Shown here: positions 27,539-37,002 of the stretch, piece after piece
Position numbering within the stretch: position 1 is the stretch's first letter
How the letters are laid out: each line of letters opens with the position of its first letter
From: Aeromonadales bacterium
GTDB taxonomy: Bacteria > Pseudomonadota > Gammaproteobacteria > Enterobacterales > Aeromonadaceae
Direction: 5' to 3'
DNA: 43,679 nt
NCBI GenBank assembly: GCA_012518835.1
Contig: JAAYRH010000049.1
Location: 1-43,679, forward strand
Made by a program: the position numbers and the translations under genes
The notes under the pieces: model-generated
The model's database searches: none
Told to the model about the DNA's origin: nothing
The model's input: the letters and a program-made list of their open reading frames with translations, nothing else

Positions 27539-29915
27539 TCAAGTGTCTCATACCTTATCTGTCAAAGAGATGATGGAGTACGTTAAGCAAAACCTGCAAA
27601 CCGGTGTGGGTAAAAGCGTGCCCCACGATAGCGCCGCCTTACAAGTCGCCGGCTCGGCACAATACATAGACGATCGGCTCGAGTTTCCAAATCAGCTGCA
27701 CCTGTATGCTCGCATGTCGGATCGCGCTCATGCCCGTATTACTAAGCTAGACGTTAGCCCTTGTTATGAAATAGAAGGGGTGGCGCTGGTGATCACCGCC
27801 CAAGATGTACCGGGTGAGTTAGATATTGGTCCTATTTTACCTGGCGATCCGCTGCTCGCGGACGGAGTCGTGGAGTATGTTGGGCAAGCTATTTTTGCCG
27901 TGGCCGCTAAAGATTTAGTCACCGCTCGCAAGGCGGCGATGGCGGCCATTGTCGAATACGAAGACTTGCCTGCAGTATTAACCGTGGAAGAGGCGTTGGC
28001 CAAACAGCATTTTGTTACCGACAGCCATACCCAGCGCCGTGGCGATTCTGCCGCCGGGCTCAGTAAAGCACCCCATGTTATTGAAGGCAGTCTGCATATT
28101 GGTGGCCAAGAGCATTTTTATTTAGAAACGCAAATTAGCTCGGTAGTCCCCACCGACGATGGCGGCATGATGGTCTTTACTTCCAGTCAGCACCCCACCG
28201 AAATTCAAAAACTGGTGGCCAGTGTGTTAGGTGTGCCGATGCATAAAGTGGTGACTGACATGCGTCGCATGGGCGGCGGCTTTGGGGGTAAAGAAACCCA
28301 GGCTGCAGCACCCGCCTGTTTAGCGGCGGTGGTAGCCAAATTAACAGGGCGCCCCACTAAGATGCGACTGCCCCGGCGTGAAGATATGATGATGACGGGT
28401 AAGCGCCATCCGTTTTTTAACCAATATAAAATTGGCTTTGATGATACGGGTCGTATTCAAGCTTCTGAAATCATCGTTTCCGGTAATTGTGGTTACTCAC
28501 CGGATCTGTCGTCGTCTATTGTCGATCGTGCTATGTTTCACTCCGATAATGCCTATTACTTAGGAGACGCCACTGTGATCGGCCATCGCTGTAAAACCAA
28601 TACGGCGTCTAATACCGCCTATCGTGGCTTTGGTGGGCCGCAAGGCATGATGACCATCGAGCATGTGATGGACGAAATAGCCTCGGTATTAGGCAAGGAT
28701 CCGTTAGAGATCCGTAAAGTTAACTTTTACGGGAAAGACGAGCGCAATGTTACCCACTATCATCAGCCGGTAGAGCACAATATTATTGCCGAAATGGTAG
28801 AGGAGCTAGAAGCCTCTAGTGAGTATGCAAAGCGTCGGGCTGAACTACGTGAATTTAACGCTAACAGTCCGTTATTAAAGAAAGGTATTGCCATTACTCC
28901 AGTGAAGTTTGGTATTTCTTTTACTGCCAGCTTTTTAAACCAAGGGGGCGCCTTAGTACATATTTATACCGATGGTAGTATTCAGCTGAACCACGGTGGT
29001 ACTGAAATGGGCCAGGGGCTGAATATTAAAGTGGCACAAATTGTCGCCGAAGAATTTCAGGTGGATATTGACCGCATTCAGATCACCGCCACTAATACTG
29101 GGAAAGTGCCTAATACTTCCCCTACGGCGGCGTCTAGCGGTACCGATCTTAACGGTAAAGCCGCACAAAACGCGGCGAAAACTATTAAACAACGATTAAT
29201 TGACTGGGCGGCAGGCCATTTTCACGTCACGCCAGAAGAAGTTGTTTTTAAAAATAACTATGTACAAGTTCGCCAGCAAATTTTTAGTTTTGCTGACTTT
29301 GTCCAACAAGCCTATTTTCACCAAATTTCCCTGTCGAGCACCGGCTTTTACCGAACTCCAAAGATTTTCTACGATCATGCCACCGGCTCTGGCAGTCCTT
29401 TTTACTACTTTGCCTACGGCGCCGCCTGCTCAGAAGTATTGATCGACACCTTAACCGGCGAGTACAAAATACTACGCGCCGATATTTTGCACGATGTAGG
29501 TGCCTCTCTAAACCCAGCGATCGATATTGGCCAAGTAGAAGGGGCTTTTGTACAAGGCGCAGGTTGGCTAACTACTGAGGAGCTGGTGTGGAACGACGAA
29601 GGGCGACTAATGACTACCGGACCGGCGGGTTATAAAGTGCCAGCGATTTCTGATATGCCCATCGACTTTCGTACCAAATTAGTTGAAAACCGTAAAAACC
29701 CTGAAGACACAGTGTTTCACTCCAAAGCCGTGGGTGAGCCGCCCTTTATGTTAGGGATTTCGGTGTGGTGTGCGCTAAAAGACGCTATTGCCAGTGTGAC
29801 AGATTATAAAAAGTATCCGCACATCGATGCCCCCGCTACCCCCGAGCGGGTGTTATGGGCAGTCGAGCAAATGCAGGCATGGCATGCCGAGCACGAGGCT
29901 ACGACTAAGGAGTAA
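27531..29915 (+). CDS. xdhB: Xanthine dehydrogenase, molybdopterin subunit
   Basis: The catalytic subunit oxidises hypoxanthine to xanthine and xanthine to urate with the molybdenum cofactor. It has 794 residues. The cofactor-binding motifs GGGFGGKE (about 245-252) and AYRGFGGPQG (about 365-374) are present, as is the active-site Glu in VGEPPFMLG near the C-terminus. The ATG lies inside the end of xdhA, so the two are translated together. Aldehyde oxidases share the fold, but XdhC and GuaD beside it settle the substrate class. Confidence 0.95.
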   Translation: MSNQVSHTLSVKEMMEYVKQNLQTGVGKSVPHDSAALQVAGSAQYIDDRLEFPNQLHLYARMSDRAHARITKLDVSPCYEIEGVALVITAQDVPGELDIGPILPGDPLLADGVVEYVGQAIFAVAAKDLVTARKAAMAAIVEYEDLPAVLTVEEALAKQHFVTDSHTQRRGDSAAGLSKAPHVIEGSLHIGGQEHFYLETQISSVVPTDDGGMMVFTSSQHPTEIQKLVASVLGVPMHKVVTDMRRMGGGFGGKETQAAAPACLAAVVAKLTGRPTKMRLPRREDMMMTGKRHPFFNQYKIGFDDTGRIQASEIIVSGNCGYSPDLSSSIVDRAMFHSDNAYYLGDATVIGHRCKTNTASNTAYRGFGGPQGMMTIEHVMDEIASVLGKDPLEIRKVNFYGKDERNVTHYHQPVEHNIIAEMVEELEASSEYAKRRAELREFNANSPLLKKGIAITPVKFGISFTASFLNQGGALVHIYTDGSIQLNHGGTEMGQGLNIKVAQIVAEEFQVDIDRIQITATNTGKVPNTSPTAASSGTDLNGKAAQNAAKTIKQRLIDWAAGHFHVTPEEVVFKNNYVQVRQQIFSFADFVQQAYFHQISLSSTGFYRTPKIFYDHATGSGSPFYYFAYGAACSEVLIDTLTGEYKILRADILHDVGASLNPAIDIGQVEGAFVQGAGWLTTEELVWNDEGRLMTTGPAGYKVPAISDMPIDFRTKLVENRKNPEDTVFHSKAVGEPPFMLGISVWCALKDAIASVTDYKKYPHIDAPATPERVLWAVEQMQAWHAEHEATTKE

Positions 29916-29919
29916 AGTT

Positions 29920-30747
29920 ATGTTTAAAGATAACTGGATCCAAGTACTAGCTGATTTGGAGCGCCAAGGTGAGCCCTGTGTGTTAATTACGGTGATAGAG
30001 CACCGTGGCTCCACTCCCAGAGACAGTGGCACTAAAATGCTGGTCACAGAACAGGCTTGTTATGCCACTATCGGTGGCGGTCATTTAGAATATAAAGCCA
30101 TGCAGATGGCGCGCGATATGTTGCGTGCCGGTGAACAACAGCTGAAAGTAGAGCGCTTTAATTTAGGCGCCAACCTCGGCCAGTGTTGCGGTGGTATGGC
30201 CAGTATTATGCTGGAGCCCATCATAAAACCTCGGCATCATCTGGTGTTATTTGGCGCCGGCCACGTAGCCAAAGCTTTAGTGCATATCGTAGCTACCTTG
30301 CCGTTTCGCATTACTTGGATTGACGAACGAGCCGAGGAGTTTCCGCAAAACCTGCCGTCGGGCGTGACTAAAGTGGTCAGCGACGATCCAGTGGGTGAAA
30401 TTTCTGGTCAGCCAGCCGGCAGCTTTTATTTAGTGATGACCCATAATCACCAACTGGACTTAGATTTGTGCGCCGGCATTTTAAAGCGCCAAGATGCCCG
30501 CTACTTTGGTGTCATTGGCTCTAATACTAAGCGTAAGCGCTTTGATTACCGCTTAGGCGAACGCGGCTTTGATGCGGCGGCCTTAGCCACCATGCAGTGT
30601 CCTATTGGCTTATCGGCAGTGGCCGGTAAGCACCCCGCAGAAATTGCTGTCTCGGTGGCCGGAGCGCTTATTCAGCAGTATCAGCAGCCACTAGCCAAGA
30701 GCACGCCCGACCAAACAGCTAACGTAGTGAGTCATAGCGCCTGCTAA
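29920..30747 (+). CDS. xdhC: Xanthine dehydrogenase accessory factor
   Basis: XdhC binds the molybdenum cofactor, promotes its sulfuration and inserts it into XdhB. The 275-residue protein has the N-terminal motif IEHRGSTPRDSGTKM, the Cys pair in GQCCGG and a Rossmann-type segment LFGAGHVAKALVHI in the middle. The start at 29920 follows AAGGAG; the 31 codons before it in the same frame overlap xdhB and are not used. It is 4 nt after xdhB. Confidence 0.95.
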   Translation: MFKDNWIQVLADLERQGEPCVLITVIEHRGSTPRDSGTKMLVTEQACYATIGGGHLEYKAMQMARDMLRAGEQQLKVERFNLGANLGQCCGGMASIMLEPIIKPRHHLVLFGAGHVAKALVHIVATLPFRITWIDERAEEFPQNLPSGVTKVVSDDPVGEISGQPAGSFYLVMTHNHQLDLDLCAGILKRQDARYFGVIGSNTKRKRFDYRLGERGFDAAALATMQCPIGLSAVAGKHPAEIAVSVAGALIQQYQQPLAKSTPDQTANVVSHSAC

Positions 30748-30784
30748 GTATTTTGTGAAGCTATATCTTTGGAGAGTTATTTTT

Positions 30785-32092
30785 ATGAGCCAAGCAAGCG
30801 CCTATCGTGCTGCCATTGTGCATAGTTTGGGAGATCCTACGCAGTTAGGATTAGAAGCCAGCTATCAGTACTTTCCTGATGGGGTGTTAGTCGTCGAAGA
30901 TGGCCACATTAGCGATCTGGGTCCCGCAGAGGAGGTACTGGCGCGTTGGCCCGCTAATCTTGAGGTGGTGCAGTATCAGCATAAGTTAATTACTGCAGGC
31001 TTTATCGATACCCATATTCATTACCCACAAACCGAGATGATCGCCTCTTATGGTGAGCAGCTATTAGATTGGCTTAATAACTATACTTTTCCAGAAGAGG
31101 CTAAGTTTGCTGATCCCGAACATGCCCAGCGGGTGGCGAGCTTTTTTCTTGATGAGCTATTAGCCAATGGCACTACCACTGCTTTGGTGTTTGGCTCGGT
31201 ACATAAAGCGTCCATTGATGCTTTTTTTAGGGAGTCGGAGCGACGTAATACTCGCATGATTGCCGGTAAAGTGATGATGGATCGCCATGCGCCCGACAAC
31301 TTGCTTGATACTGCCGGCACCAGCTATGAAGATAGCAAAGCACTCATTGAGCGCTGGCATAATCAGGGGCGTCAGTTATATGCGGTGACTCCCCGCTTTG
31401 CGCCCACCAGTACTCCCGAACAGCTAGCCATGGCGGGGCGTTTGTTAGCAGAATATCCTGATGTCTATTTGCAAACTCACTTGTCAGAAAACAGACAAGA
31501 AATTGAGTGGGTAAAGTCGTTATTTCCACAGCGCAGCGGTTATTTAGATGTATATGATCATTTTGGCCTGCTAGGGAAGCGCTCGGTATTTGCTCATGCC
31601 ATTCATCTTGAGCAAAGCGAATGGCAACGTCTGGGGAGCACCGATTCAGTACTGTCGTCTTGCCCCACCTCAAACCTATTTTTAGGCTCCGGCTTATTTG
31701 ACTTGAACGAAGCCGAGCTGCAACAAGTTCGAGTTGGCTTGGGTACCGATGTGGGTGCAGGCACTAGCTTTTCGATGCTAAAAACCATTGCTGAAGCTTA
31801 CAAGGTGCAACAATTGCAGCAACATAAACTGCACCCGCTTAAAGCGCTGTACTTGGCCACGTTAGGGGGCGCGCAAGCGCTGAGCTTAGAAGGTAAAATA
31901 GGTAACTTAGCCATCGGTAAAGAAGCTGACTTTGTAGTATTAGATTTGCACGGCACGCCGTTAATACAAAAACGCATCGAAAATGCACACAATCTTTTTG
32001 AGCAGTTGTTTGTGTTAATGATCCTCGGCGACGATCGAGTAGTAGCAGAGACCTATGTCTACGGAGCCCGTCAACATCAGCGTTCGTCTTAG
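30785..32092 (+). CDS. guaD: Guanine deaminase
   Basis: GuaD hydrolyses guanine to xanthine and ammonia, feeding the xanthine dehydrogenase encoded just upstream. The 435-residue amidohydrolase has the zinc-binding motif THIHYPQ (about 77-83), then QTHLSEN, HAIHL and GTDVGAG, each in the family order. GGAGAG lies 9 nt before the ATG; the upstream ten codons in frame are not needed. It is 37 nt after xdhC and is followed by a terminator. Confidence 0.95.
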   Translation: MSQASAYRAAIVHSLGDPTQLGLEASYQYFPDGVLVVEDGHISDLGPAEEVLARWPANLEVVQYQHKLITAGFIDTHIHYPQTEMIASYGEQLLDWLNNYTFPEEAKFADPEHAQRVASFFLDELLANGTTTALVFGSVHKASIDAFFRESERRNTRMIAGKVMMDRHAPDNLLDTAGTSYEDSKALIERWHNQGRQLYAVTPRFAPTSTPEQLAMAGRLLAEYPDVYLQTHLSENRQEIEWVKSLFPQRSGYLDVYDHFGLLGKRSVFAHAIHLEQSEWQRLGSTDSVLSSCPTSNLFLGSGLFDLNEAELQQVRVGLGTDVGAGTSFSMLKTIAEAYKVQQLQQHKLHPLKALYLATLGGAQALSLEGKIGNLAIGKEADFVVLDLHGTPLIQKRIENAHNLFEQLFVLMILGDDRVVAETYVYGARQHQRSS

Positions 32093-32124
32093 CGAAGCAA
32101 GCTGAAATGCACTTCAAAATAATA

Positions 32125-32147
32125 AACGCCCGGCAAGGGCGTTTTTT
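32125..32147 (+). terminator. xdhABC-guaD terminator
   Basis: AACGCCC / GGGCGTT around a GGCAA-type loop with six Ts, 33 nt after guaD. Confidence 0.92.
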
Positions 32148-32203
32148 GTGCTCAGTCACAAACTAACAAATTGGCGCTGTTGTATTGCTGAAAACCCAGT
32201 AAG

Positions 32204-32215
32204 ATTGTATACGAG
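32204..32215. promoter_or_regulatory. Candidate GntR operator upstream of gntR
   Basis: TTGTATACGA at 32205-32214 fits the FadR-type core TNGTA-TACNA and shares TTGTATAC with the perfect palindrome before puuE. Its place 79 nt before the regulator suggests autoregulation. Nearby ATTAGC-TCTT-GCTAAT and GGCAAA/TTTGCC inverted repeats add further structure to this leader. Confidence 0.5.
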
Positions 32216-32293
32216 ATTACAAAAAATTAACTAACAGGCAAATATTAGCTCTTGCTAATTACTTGTAGTTTGCCCTAATTGGATACCCTATTT

Positions 32294-33022
32294 ATGAGTT
32301 CACTAAGTCAACTGGAGCCAAGACCTGTCAAGTCGAGCTCAAATACCCAAGACGATGTGGTTTATGAACACATTTTTGATGCCATTTTAGAACAAAGGTT
32401 AGCCCCCGGTACCAAGCTCAGTGAAGAAGCACTTGGCGAAATTTTTGGTGTTAGCCGTACCATTATTCGCCGTGCTTTATTACGTTTATCCCACGAGCAG
32501 GTAGTGAGTATTCGACCGAACCGCGGAGCGGTAGTGGCAGCGCCCAGTGTCGAAGAAGCTCGACAAATATTTGCCGCTCGTCGCGTCGTCGAACTGGCGG
32601 TGATTGAGCTGGCGGTTAAAAATACTACCCCCGAAAATCTCGCCCGTATTCGTGCGTTAGTAAAAGCCGAGCAAGATGCCTTTGCTCGCGGCGATCGCGG
32701 TACTGGTATTCGTTTATCGGGAGAGTTCCACTTAGAGCTGGCGCACATGGCACAAAATACGCCGCTATTGAACTTTCAACGCAGTGTGGTCTCTCAGACT
32801 TCGCTCATTATTGCCCAGTATGAAGTAGGGCATCAGTCGCACTGTTCATTTAACGAGCACGAAGCCTTGCTGGAAGCAATTGAGTCTGGCGATCCCGACC
32901 GCGCCGTTGCCATGATGGCACAGCACTTAGCGCATATTGAAAATAAACTAAACTTAGACAACGAAGCAGCTTCTACCGATTTGCACGTGGTGTTTTCGGG
33001 CGTCGTTAAAAAAAGCCGCTAG
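32294..33022 (+). CDS. GntR-family regulator (FadR subfamily, FCD domain)
   Basis: A 242-residue regulator with a winged helix N-terminal domain (about 25-90, with LGEIFGVSRTIIRRALLRL) and a C-terminal FCD ligand domain that keeps metal-binding histidines in GEFHLELAHM and in MAQHLAHIE. Such proteins bind small carboxylates or related metabolites. Its position among purine genes and the TTGTATACAA palindrome at the puuE promoter suggest that it controls the allantoin branch, perhaps sensing urate, allantoin or ureidoglycolate. The TTG at 32279 is an alternative start; ATG at 32294 is preferred. Confidence 0.85.
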   Translation: MSSLSQLEPRPVKSSSNTQDDVVYEHIFDAILEQRLAPGTKLSEEALGEIFGVSRTIIRRALLRLSHEQVVSIRPNRGAVVAAPSVEEARQIFAARRVVELAVIELAVKNTTPENLARIRALVKAEQDAFARGDRGTGIRLSGEFHLELAHMAQNTPLLNFQRSVVSQTSLIIAQYEVGHQSHCSFNEHEALLEAIESGDPDRAVAMMAQHLAHIENKLNLDNEAASTDLHVVFSGVVKKSR

Positions 33023-33045
33023 TGGTTTGTTAGCTACTGGTAACG

Positions 33046-33072
33046 AAAGCGGGGTCCTAAGCCCCGCTTCTT
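33046..33072. terminator. Terminator between convergent gntR and usp
   Basis: AAGCGGGG / CCCCGCTT with a 7-nt loop lies between the two stops. The T tracts are weak on both sides, so efficiency is uncertain. Confidence 0.65.
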
Positions 33073-33093
33073 GTTTAGGATTAACTGTAGTAC

Positions 33094-33585
33094 TTACTCA
33101 GTAGGCTGGGGCACTACTAAAATAGGAATGCGCGAGTCGCGCAGCACCTCTTTTGCCACACTGCCTAATAATGCCTGTAACCAGCCTTTTTCATGGGCAC
33201 CCATTACTATCATGTCGCATTCTAAGGCCTCAGCGCGCTCGAGTATGGTTTGCGCAGGCGACCCTTCTCGTACTTCGCATCCCACTATCTTGTCTTGCAA
33301 TGCCAGCTCATTAGGCTCGAGATCTGACCAAAAAAATTCAAGTCTATCTTGTAGTTGTTGCTCGGCATGAGCTAACCGTTGTTGTAAAAACTCTCGGCTA
33401 CCGCTGTGGTTTAAAATGTAGGACTGTAGAGTTAATCGCTCGTCGCTGGCGAGCTCCTCAACTACTTTAAGAATATGGATGTCGGCGTCAGTTTGTTTAG
33501 CAAGATAAACGGCATAACGAAACGCGTACACGGCATTTTTGGATAAGTCGGTACAATATAAAATTTTATTAACGTTCGGTAACAT
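33094..33585 (-). CDS. Universal stress protein, partner of the SulP transporter
   Basis: A 163-residue UspA-fold protein: the first strand is KILYCTDLSKNA, and the C-terminal part is DMIVMGAHEKGWLQALLGSVAKEVL. The usual ATP-binding pattern G-x2-G-x9-G-[ST] is present only in altered form (GAHEKG instead of GxxG), so nucleotide binding is uncertain. Its start lies 17 nt inside the SulP gene, so the two are translated together. Usp domains encoded with or fused to SulP transporters suggest a regulatory role in transport. Confidence 0.88.
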   Translation of the reverse strand: MLPNVNKILYCTDLSKNAVYAFRYAVYLAKQTDADIHILKVVEELASDERLTLQSYILNHSGSREFLQQRLAHAEQQLQDRLEFFWSDLEPNELALQDKIVGCEVREGSPAQTILERAEALECDMIVMGAHEKGWLQALLGSVAKEVLRDSRIPILVVPQPTE

Positions 33586-35371
33586 AGGCGCCTTCCTTAG
33601 TTAAAGATAGCTTACTGTGAGAGGGTGGGGCTATATGGCACTCTTTGAATATTTTAGCTGTACAAGTTTTACAAATATCGGGATCAAGGCGGTCATAAAT
33701 ACGATGAATAGCCTGACCTTTATTACTAAAAATATGATCTTTTCCTAATTTATCTAATAACGCATTACGCAGTAACGCCCGCAGTACTCCTTCTTTAACA
33801 TTGCACAAAAATAAATCGCCCCCTTGCTCGCGGCGGCGCTCAGCTTCTTGAATTAACATTTGTGCGCCCACCATATCGACAAAGTTCATCCCGTTGCCGA
33901 CGATCAGCACATTAGGCTCTAGCACATTTTGTAAATATTCCTGGACGTGGTTGACCGCACCAAAAAATAATGAACCTTCAATACGAATAATGCGCAACTG
34001 TGGACAATAAGGTAAGCGGCGGCGTTCAGCATTTACAAAGCGCGGATGCTTTGCTTCAGTATCAGGTAAAATGGTGACAATACGGGGGTGAGAAGTGCGC
34101 TTTAAATAAAACACTAACGATAAAATCACGCCCGCATAAATAGCAAACTCCAATGCCACCAATAAGGTAGCAATAAAGGTCACAAGCAGCACTGCGGCTT
34201 CTGACTTAGTCGAGGTCATAATTAACTTAATATGGTGAAAATCGATTAGGTTCCACGCCACTAATAATAATAGCCCCGCCATGGCGGGCATCGGTAGCCA
34301 AGCGGTGATCCCAGAAAATAGCTGCAAAATAATTAATAAGAACACTGAGGCGAAAATCGCCGCCATGGGCGTGCGGGCGCCGGATGTATAGTTGACACCG
34401 GTGCGCGTAAAGGAGCCCGATGAAGCATAACAAGAGAAAAAAGCCCCCACTACGTTGGATAACCCTTGGCCAATAAATTCTTGATTATCATCGAGGCGCT
34501 GATGGGAGCGAGTCGCGATGGCTCGCGCAATAGAAGATGCTTCTACTAGCCCTAATAGGCTGATAGCTAACGCCCCTGATGACAGCGCACTAATACTACT
34601 AAAACTCAAATCAGGCATGCTTAATGGCGGTAAGCTGGCAGGGATAGCACCGACCATAGCAATGTGCTCTTGCTGGGGATCTAACAACGCGGCTAAGCCA
34701 CTGGCTATCGCTAACCCCATTAGCATATTAGGCCAACGTGGTAGCAGCTTCTTGATAATAATGCAGCTCACTAAGGTGATTACGCCAACCGCTAAGCTAT
34801 AGAGGCTAGTTTGTGGTAAGTGATTGAGCACCTGCCAGCCATTATCGAGAAAAGTACCTTTTGTTTGCAGCGATAAGCCCAGCAAACTTTGGAGTTGACT
34901 CACTACAATCAGCACCGCCGCCCCTGCCGTAAAGCCAATCACTACTGAATGAGACACAAAATTAACTAAGACACCCAGCCGAGCGCCTGCTAACACTAAC
35001 TGAAATATTCCCTTCATTAAGGTGAGCGTAAGCGCCAGAGCAATAAATTCATTAGTACCGGGTGGGGCCAGTGAACTCACCGAAGCAAATACCACCATCG
35101 ACATAGCGGCGGTAGGGCCTGAAATTAAATGCCAAGAAGAGCCAAATAAAGCCGCGATAATGGCCGGTACAATAGCGGCATATAAGCCATACACGGGAGG
35201 CAAGTCGGCAATTAAGGCGTAAGCTACCCCTTGAGGAAGCACAATAATGGCATTAGTTAACCCAGCCTGCGCATCGGCTTTAAGAGTGCTGCCATTCACC
35301 AGTGGGGTCCACTGTAAGAATGGCAGCAGGCGAGTCCATTTCTTAGGGGCGCTCTGGGCTTGATGAGCCAT
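33569..35371 (-). CDS. SulP-family anion transporter with STAS domain and Cys-rich tail
   Basis: A 600-residue SLC26/SulP transporter with about 12-14 membrane helices, the signature region LPQGVAYALIADLPPVYGLYAAI (about 44-66) and a cytoplasmic STAS domain (about 455-550). Substrates in the family include sulfate, bicarbonate and dicarboxylates; the sequence does not tell which. After the STAS domain the tail carries CKTC-x6-EC-H, a possible metal or redox motif not standard in SulP. Position inside a purine cluster may be chance or may serve removal of an anionic product. Confidence 0.88.
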   Translation of the reverse strand: MAHQAQSAPKKWTRLLPFLQWTPLVNGSTLKADAQAGLTNAIIVLPQGVAYALIADLPPVYGLYAAIVPAIIAALFGSSWHLISGPTAAMSMVVFASVSSLAPPGTNEFIALALTLTLMKGIFQLVLAGARLGVLVNFVSHSVVIGFTAGAAVLIVVSQLQSLLGLSLQTKGTFLDNGWQVLNHLPQTSLYSLAVGVITLVSCIIIKKLLPRWPNMLMGLAIASGLAALLDPQQEHIAMVGAIPASLPPLSMPDLSFSSISALSSGALAISLLGLVEASSIARAIATRSHQRLDDNQEFIGQGLSNVVGAFFSCYASSGSFTRTGVNYTSGARTPMAAIFASVFLLIILQLFSGITAWLPMPAMAGLLLLVAWNLIDFHHIKLIMTSTKSEAAVLLVTFIATLLVALEFAIYAGVILSLVFYLKRTSHPRIVTILPDTEAKHPRFVNAERRRLPYCPQLRIIRIEGSLFFGAVNHVQEYLQNVLEPNVLIVGNGMNFVDMVGAQMLIQEAERRREQGGDLFLCNVKEGVLRALLRNALLDKLGKDHIFSNKGQAIHRIYDRLDPDICKTCTAKIFKECHIAPPSHSKLSLTKEGAYVTER

Positions 35372-35503
35372 TACTACTCTCCCTGTGGGTATTGTTGAAT
35401 GAATTAAGTGGTTAACATAATAATAACTTATTGATATTTGATTATATCATTGAAAACGTCTGACTAAGATGCAAGTACAATCCTTCTTGTCGCGCTTAAC
35501 CAT

Positions 35504-35530
35504 AAAAAAACCACTGCCAAGCAGTGGTTT
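35504..35530 (-). terminator. Terminator of the uraH-permease unit
   Basis: On the minus strand AAACCACTGC / GCAGTGGTTT form a 10-bp stem around TTG, with seven Ts after it. It lies 35 nt past the permease stop. Confidence 0.92.
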
Positions 35531-35564
35531 CAATAGCACTAGTGTTGTAATTGCGGACCTTGGG

Positions 35565-36920
35565 TTACATATAAATAAACTTCGCAATAAAGATAATGCT
35601 TAACACATACACCCCAATCGATACTTGGCGAGCTTGTCCAGTAGCAAGTTTTAACACCGCATAACTAACAAAGCCCATGGCAATGCCGTTGGCAATGGAA
35701 AAAGTCAGCGGCATCATTAGTGCGGTAATCGCTGCTGGTGCCATTTCGGTATAATCGTCCCAATTAATTTTCGACAAGCTGCTCATCATGGCAAAGGCGA
35801 CAAAAATTAAGGCGCCGGCGGTGGCATAAGGTGGCACCATGCCCGCTAACGGCGCCAAAAACATCGACAGTAAAAATAGCACTGCAATCGTGACCGCCGT
35901 TAAGCCGGTACGACCACCGGCGGCAACGCCTGCCGCGCTTTCTACATAACTGGTCACTGGTGGACAACCAATAAAGGTACCAATCACTGAAGATGCACTG
36001 TCGGCCTTTAACGACTTACCTAAGCCTTCAATAGAGCCATCGGGGTTACGTAAGTTGGCTCGTTCAGCCACCCCCATGAGGGTGCCTGCGGTATCAAACA
36101 TATTGACGAATAAAAAGGCGAGGATCACGGTGATCATGCCCACATCGAGTGCACCCATAATGTCAAGTTTCATAAAGGTGGGTGCAATGCTGGGTGGCAT
36201 GGCAAAAATACCGTTATATTCAACATAACCTAAAGCGAGGCCGAGTAAAGAAGTGCCAATCACCCCCACCAGCACGGCTCCAAAAAATTTCCGATAAGAC
36301 AAAATCGCAATAATTAAAAAGCATAATGCCGCTAACACCGCACTAGGCTGAGTAAAGTCGCCCAGTGTCACTAAGGTGGCGGGGCTTTCGACCACGATAC
36401 CGGCGCTTTTTAAGCCCACTAAGCCTAAAAACAAACCTACTCCGGCGGTCATGGCGTAGCGTAACGATTCCGGAATGGCATCCAGTACCCACTCACGGAT
36501 TTTCCAAAAGCTCATGGCAGTAAAAATAATGCCTGACCAAAACACCGCGCCTAGCGCGATTTCCCAGCTATAGCCCATTTCGCCGACCACGGTAAACGCG
36601 AAAAAAGCGTTCAAGCCCATGCCGGGCGCAAGCCCTACCGGCCAGTTAGCATAGAGGCCCATCAGTAGGGTGGCCACGGCGGCGCCGATACAGGTGGCGA
36701 CAAACACCGCACCTGCATCCATGCCCGAGCTGGACATAATATTGGGGTTTACAAAAATAATGTAGGCCATGGTAATAAAGGTGGTGAGACCTGCCGTTAA
36801 TTCGGTTTTAACCGACGTACCATGGGCGCTAAGTTTAAATAGTTTTTCTAACAGACCGCTAGCAGCAGGGTGGGGAGCCGTAGTTTCATTTTGACGGACT
36901 TGCTGGTTGGCATTATCCAT
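35565..36920 (-). CDS. AzgA-type purine base permease (NCS2)
   Basis: A 451-residue inner-membrane proton symporter of the AzgA branch of NCS2, whose E. coli members carry adenine, guanine and hypoxanthine. Marks are TELTAGLTTFITMAYIIFVNP near the start, GLAPGMGLNAFFAF, the FDTAGTLMG helix and the GCPPVTSYVESAAG segment. ATG at 36920 (MDNANQQ) has GAGGA 9 nt before; 23 codons upstream are in frame but implausible. It is read after uraH on the same strand, so import and urate processing are co-regulated. It probably supplies guanine and hypoxanthine to GuaD and Xdh. Confidence 0.92.
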   Translation of the reverse strand: MDNANQQVRQNETTAPHPAASGLLEKLFKLSAHGTSVKTELTAGLTTFITMAYIIFVNPNIMSSSGMDAGAVFVATCIGAAVATLLMGLYANWPVGLAPGMGLNAFFAFTVVGEMGYSWEIALGAVFWSGIIFTAMSFWKIREWVLDAIPESLRYAMTAGVGLFLGLVGLKSAGIVVESPATLVTLGDFTQPSAVLAALCFLIIAILSYRKFFGAVLVGVIGTSLLGLALGYVEYNGIFAMPPSIAPTFMKLDIMGALDVGMITVILAFLFVNMFDTAGTLMGVAERANLRNPDGSIEGLGKSLKADSASSVIGTFIGCPPVTSYVESAAGVAAGGRTGLTAVTIAVLFLLSMFLAPLAGMVPPYATAGALIFVAFAMMSSLSKINWDDYTEMAPAAITALMMPLTFSIANGIAMGFVSYAVLKLATGQARQVSIGVYVLSIIFIAKFIYM

Positions 36921-36952
36921 AACAGGACATCCTCGTGTAATGTGGTAGTAAA

Positions 36953-36985
36953 CTGTCAATGCCGAGCTAAGCTCGGCATTGACAG
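36953..36985 (-). repeat. 15-bp hairpin between uraH and the permease gene
   Basis: CTGTCAATGCCGAGC and its exact complement flank a 3-nt loop. It begins 18 nt past the uraH stop and ends 32 nt before the permease start. Only TTTACT follows, so it is at best a weak terminator. It may lower permease expression relative to uraH or stabilise the uraH end of the mRNA. Confidence 0.75.
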
Positions 36986-37002
36986 GCACTGCCGCTTACC
37001 GA

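Noticed and set aside
29827..29919. N-terminal extension of XdhC
   Set aside because: These codons overlap the end of xdhB in another frame; the ATG at 29920 has a strong ribosome site and matches known starts.
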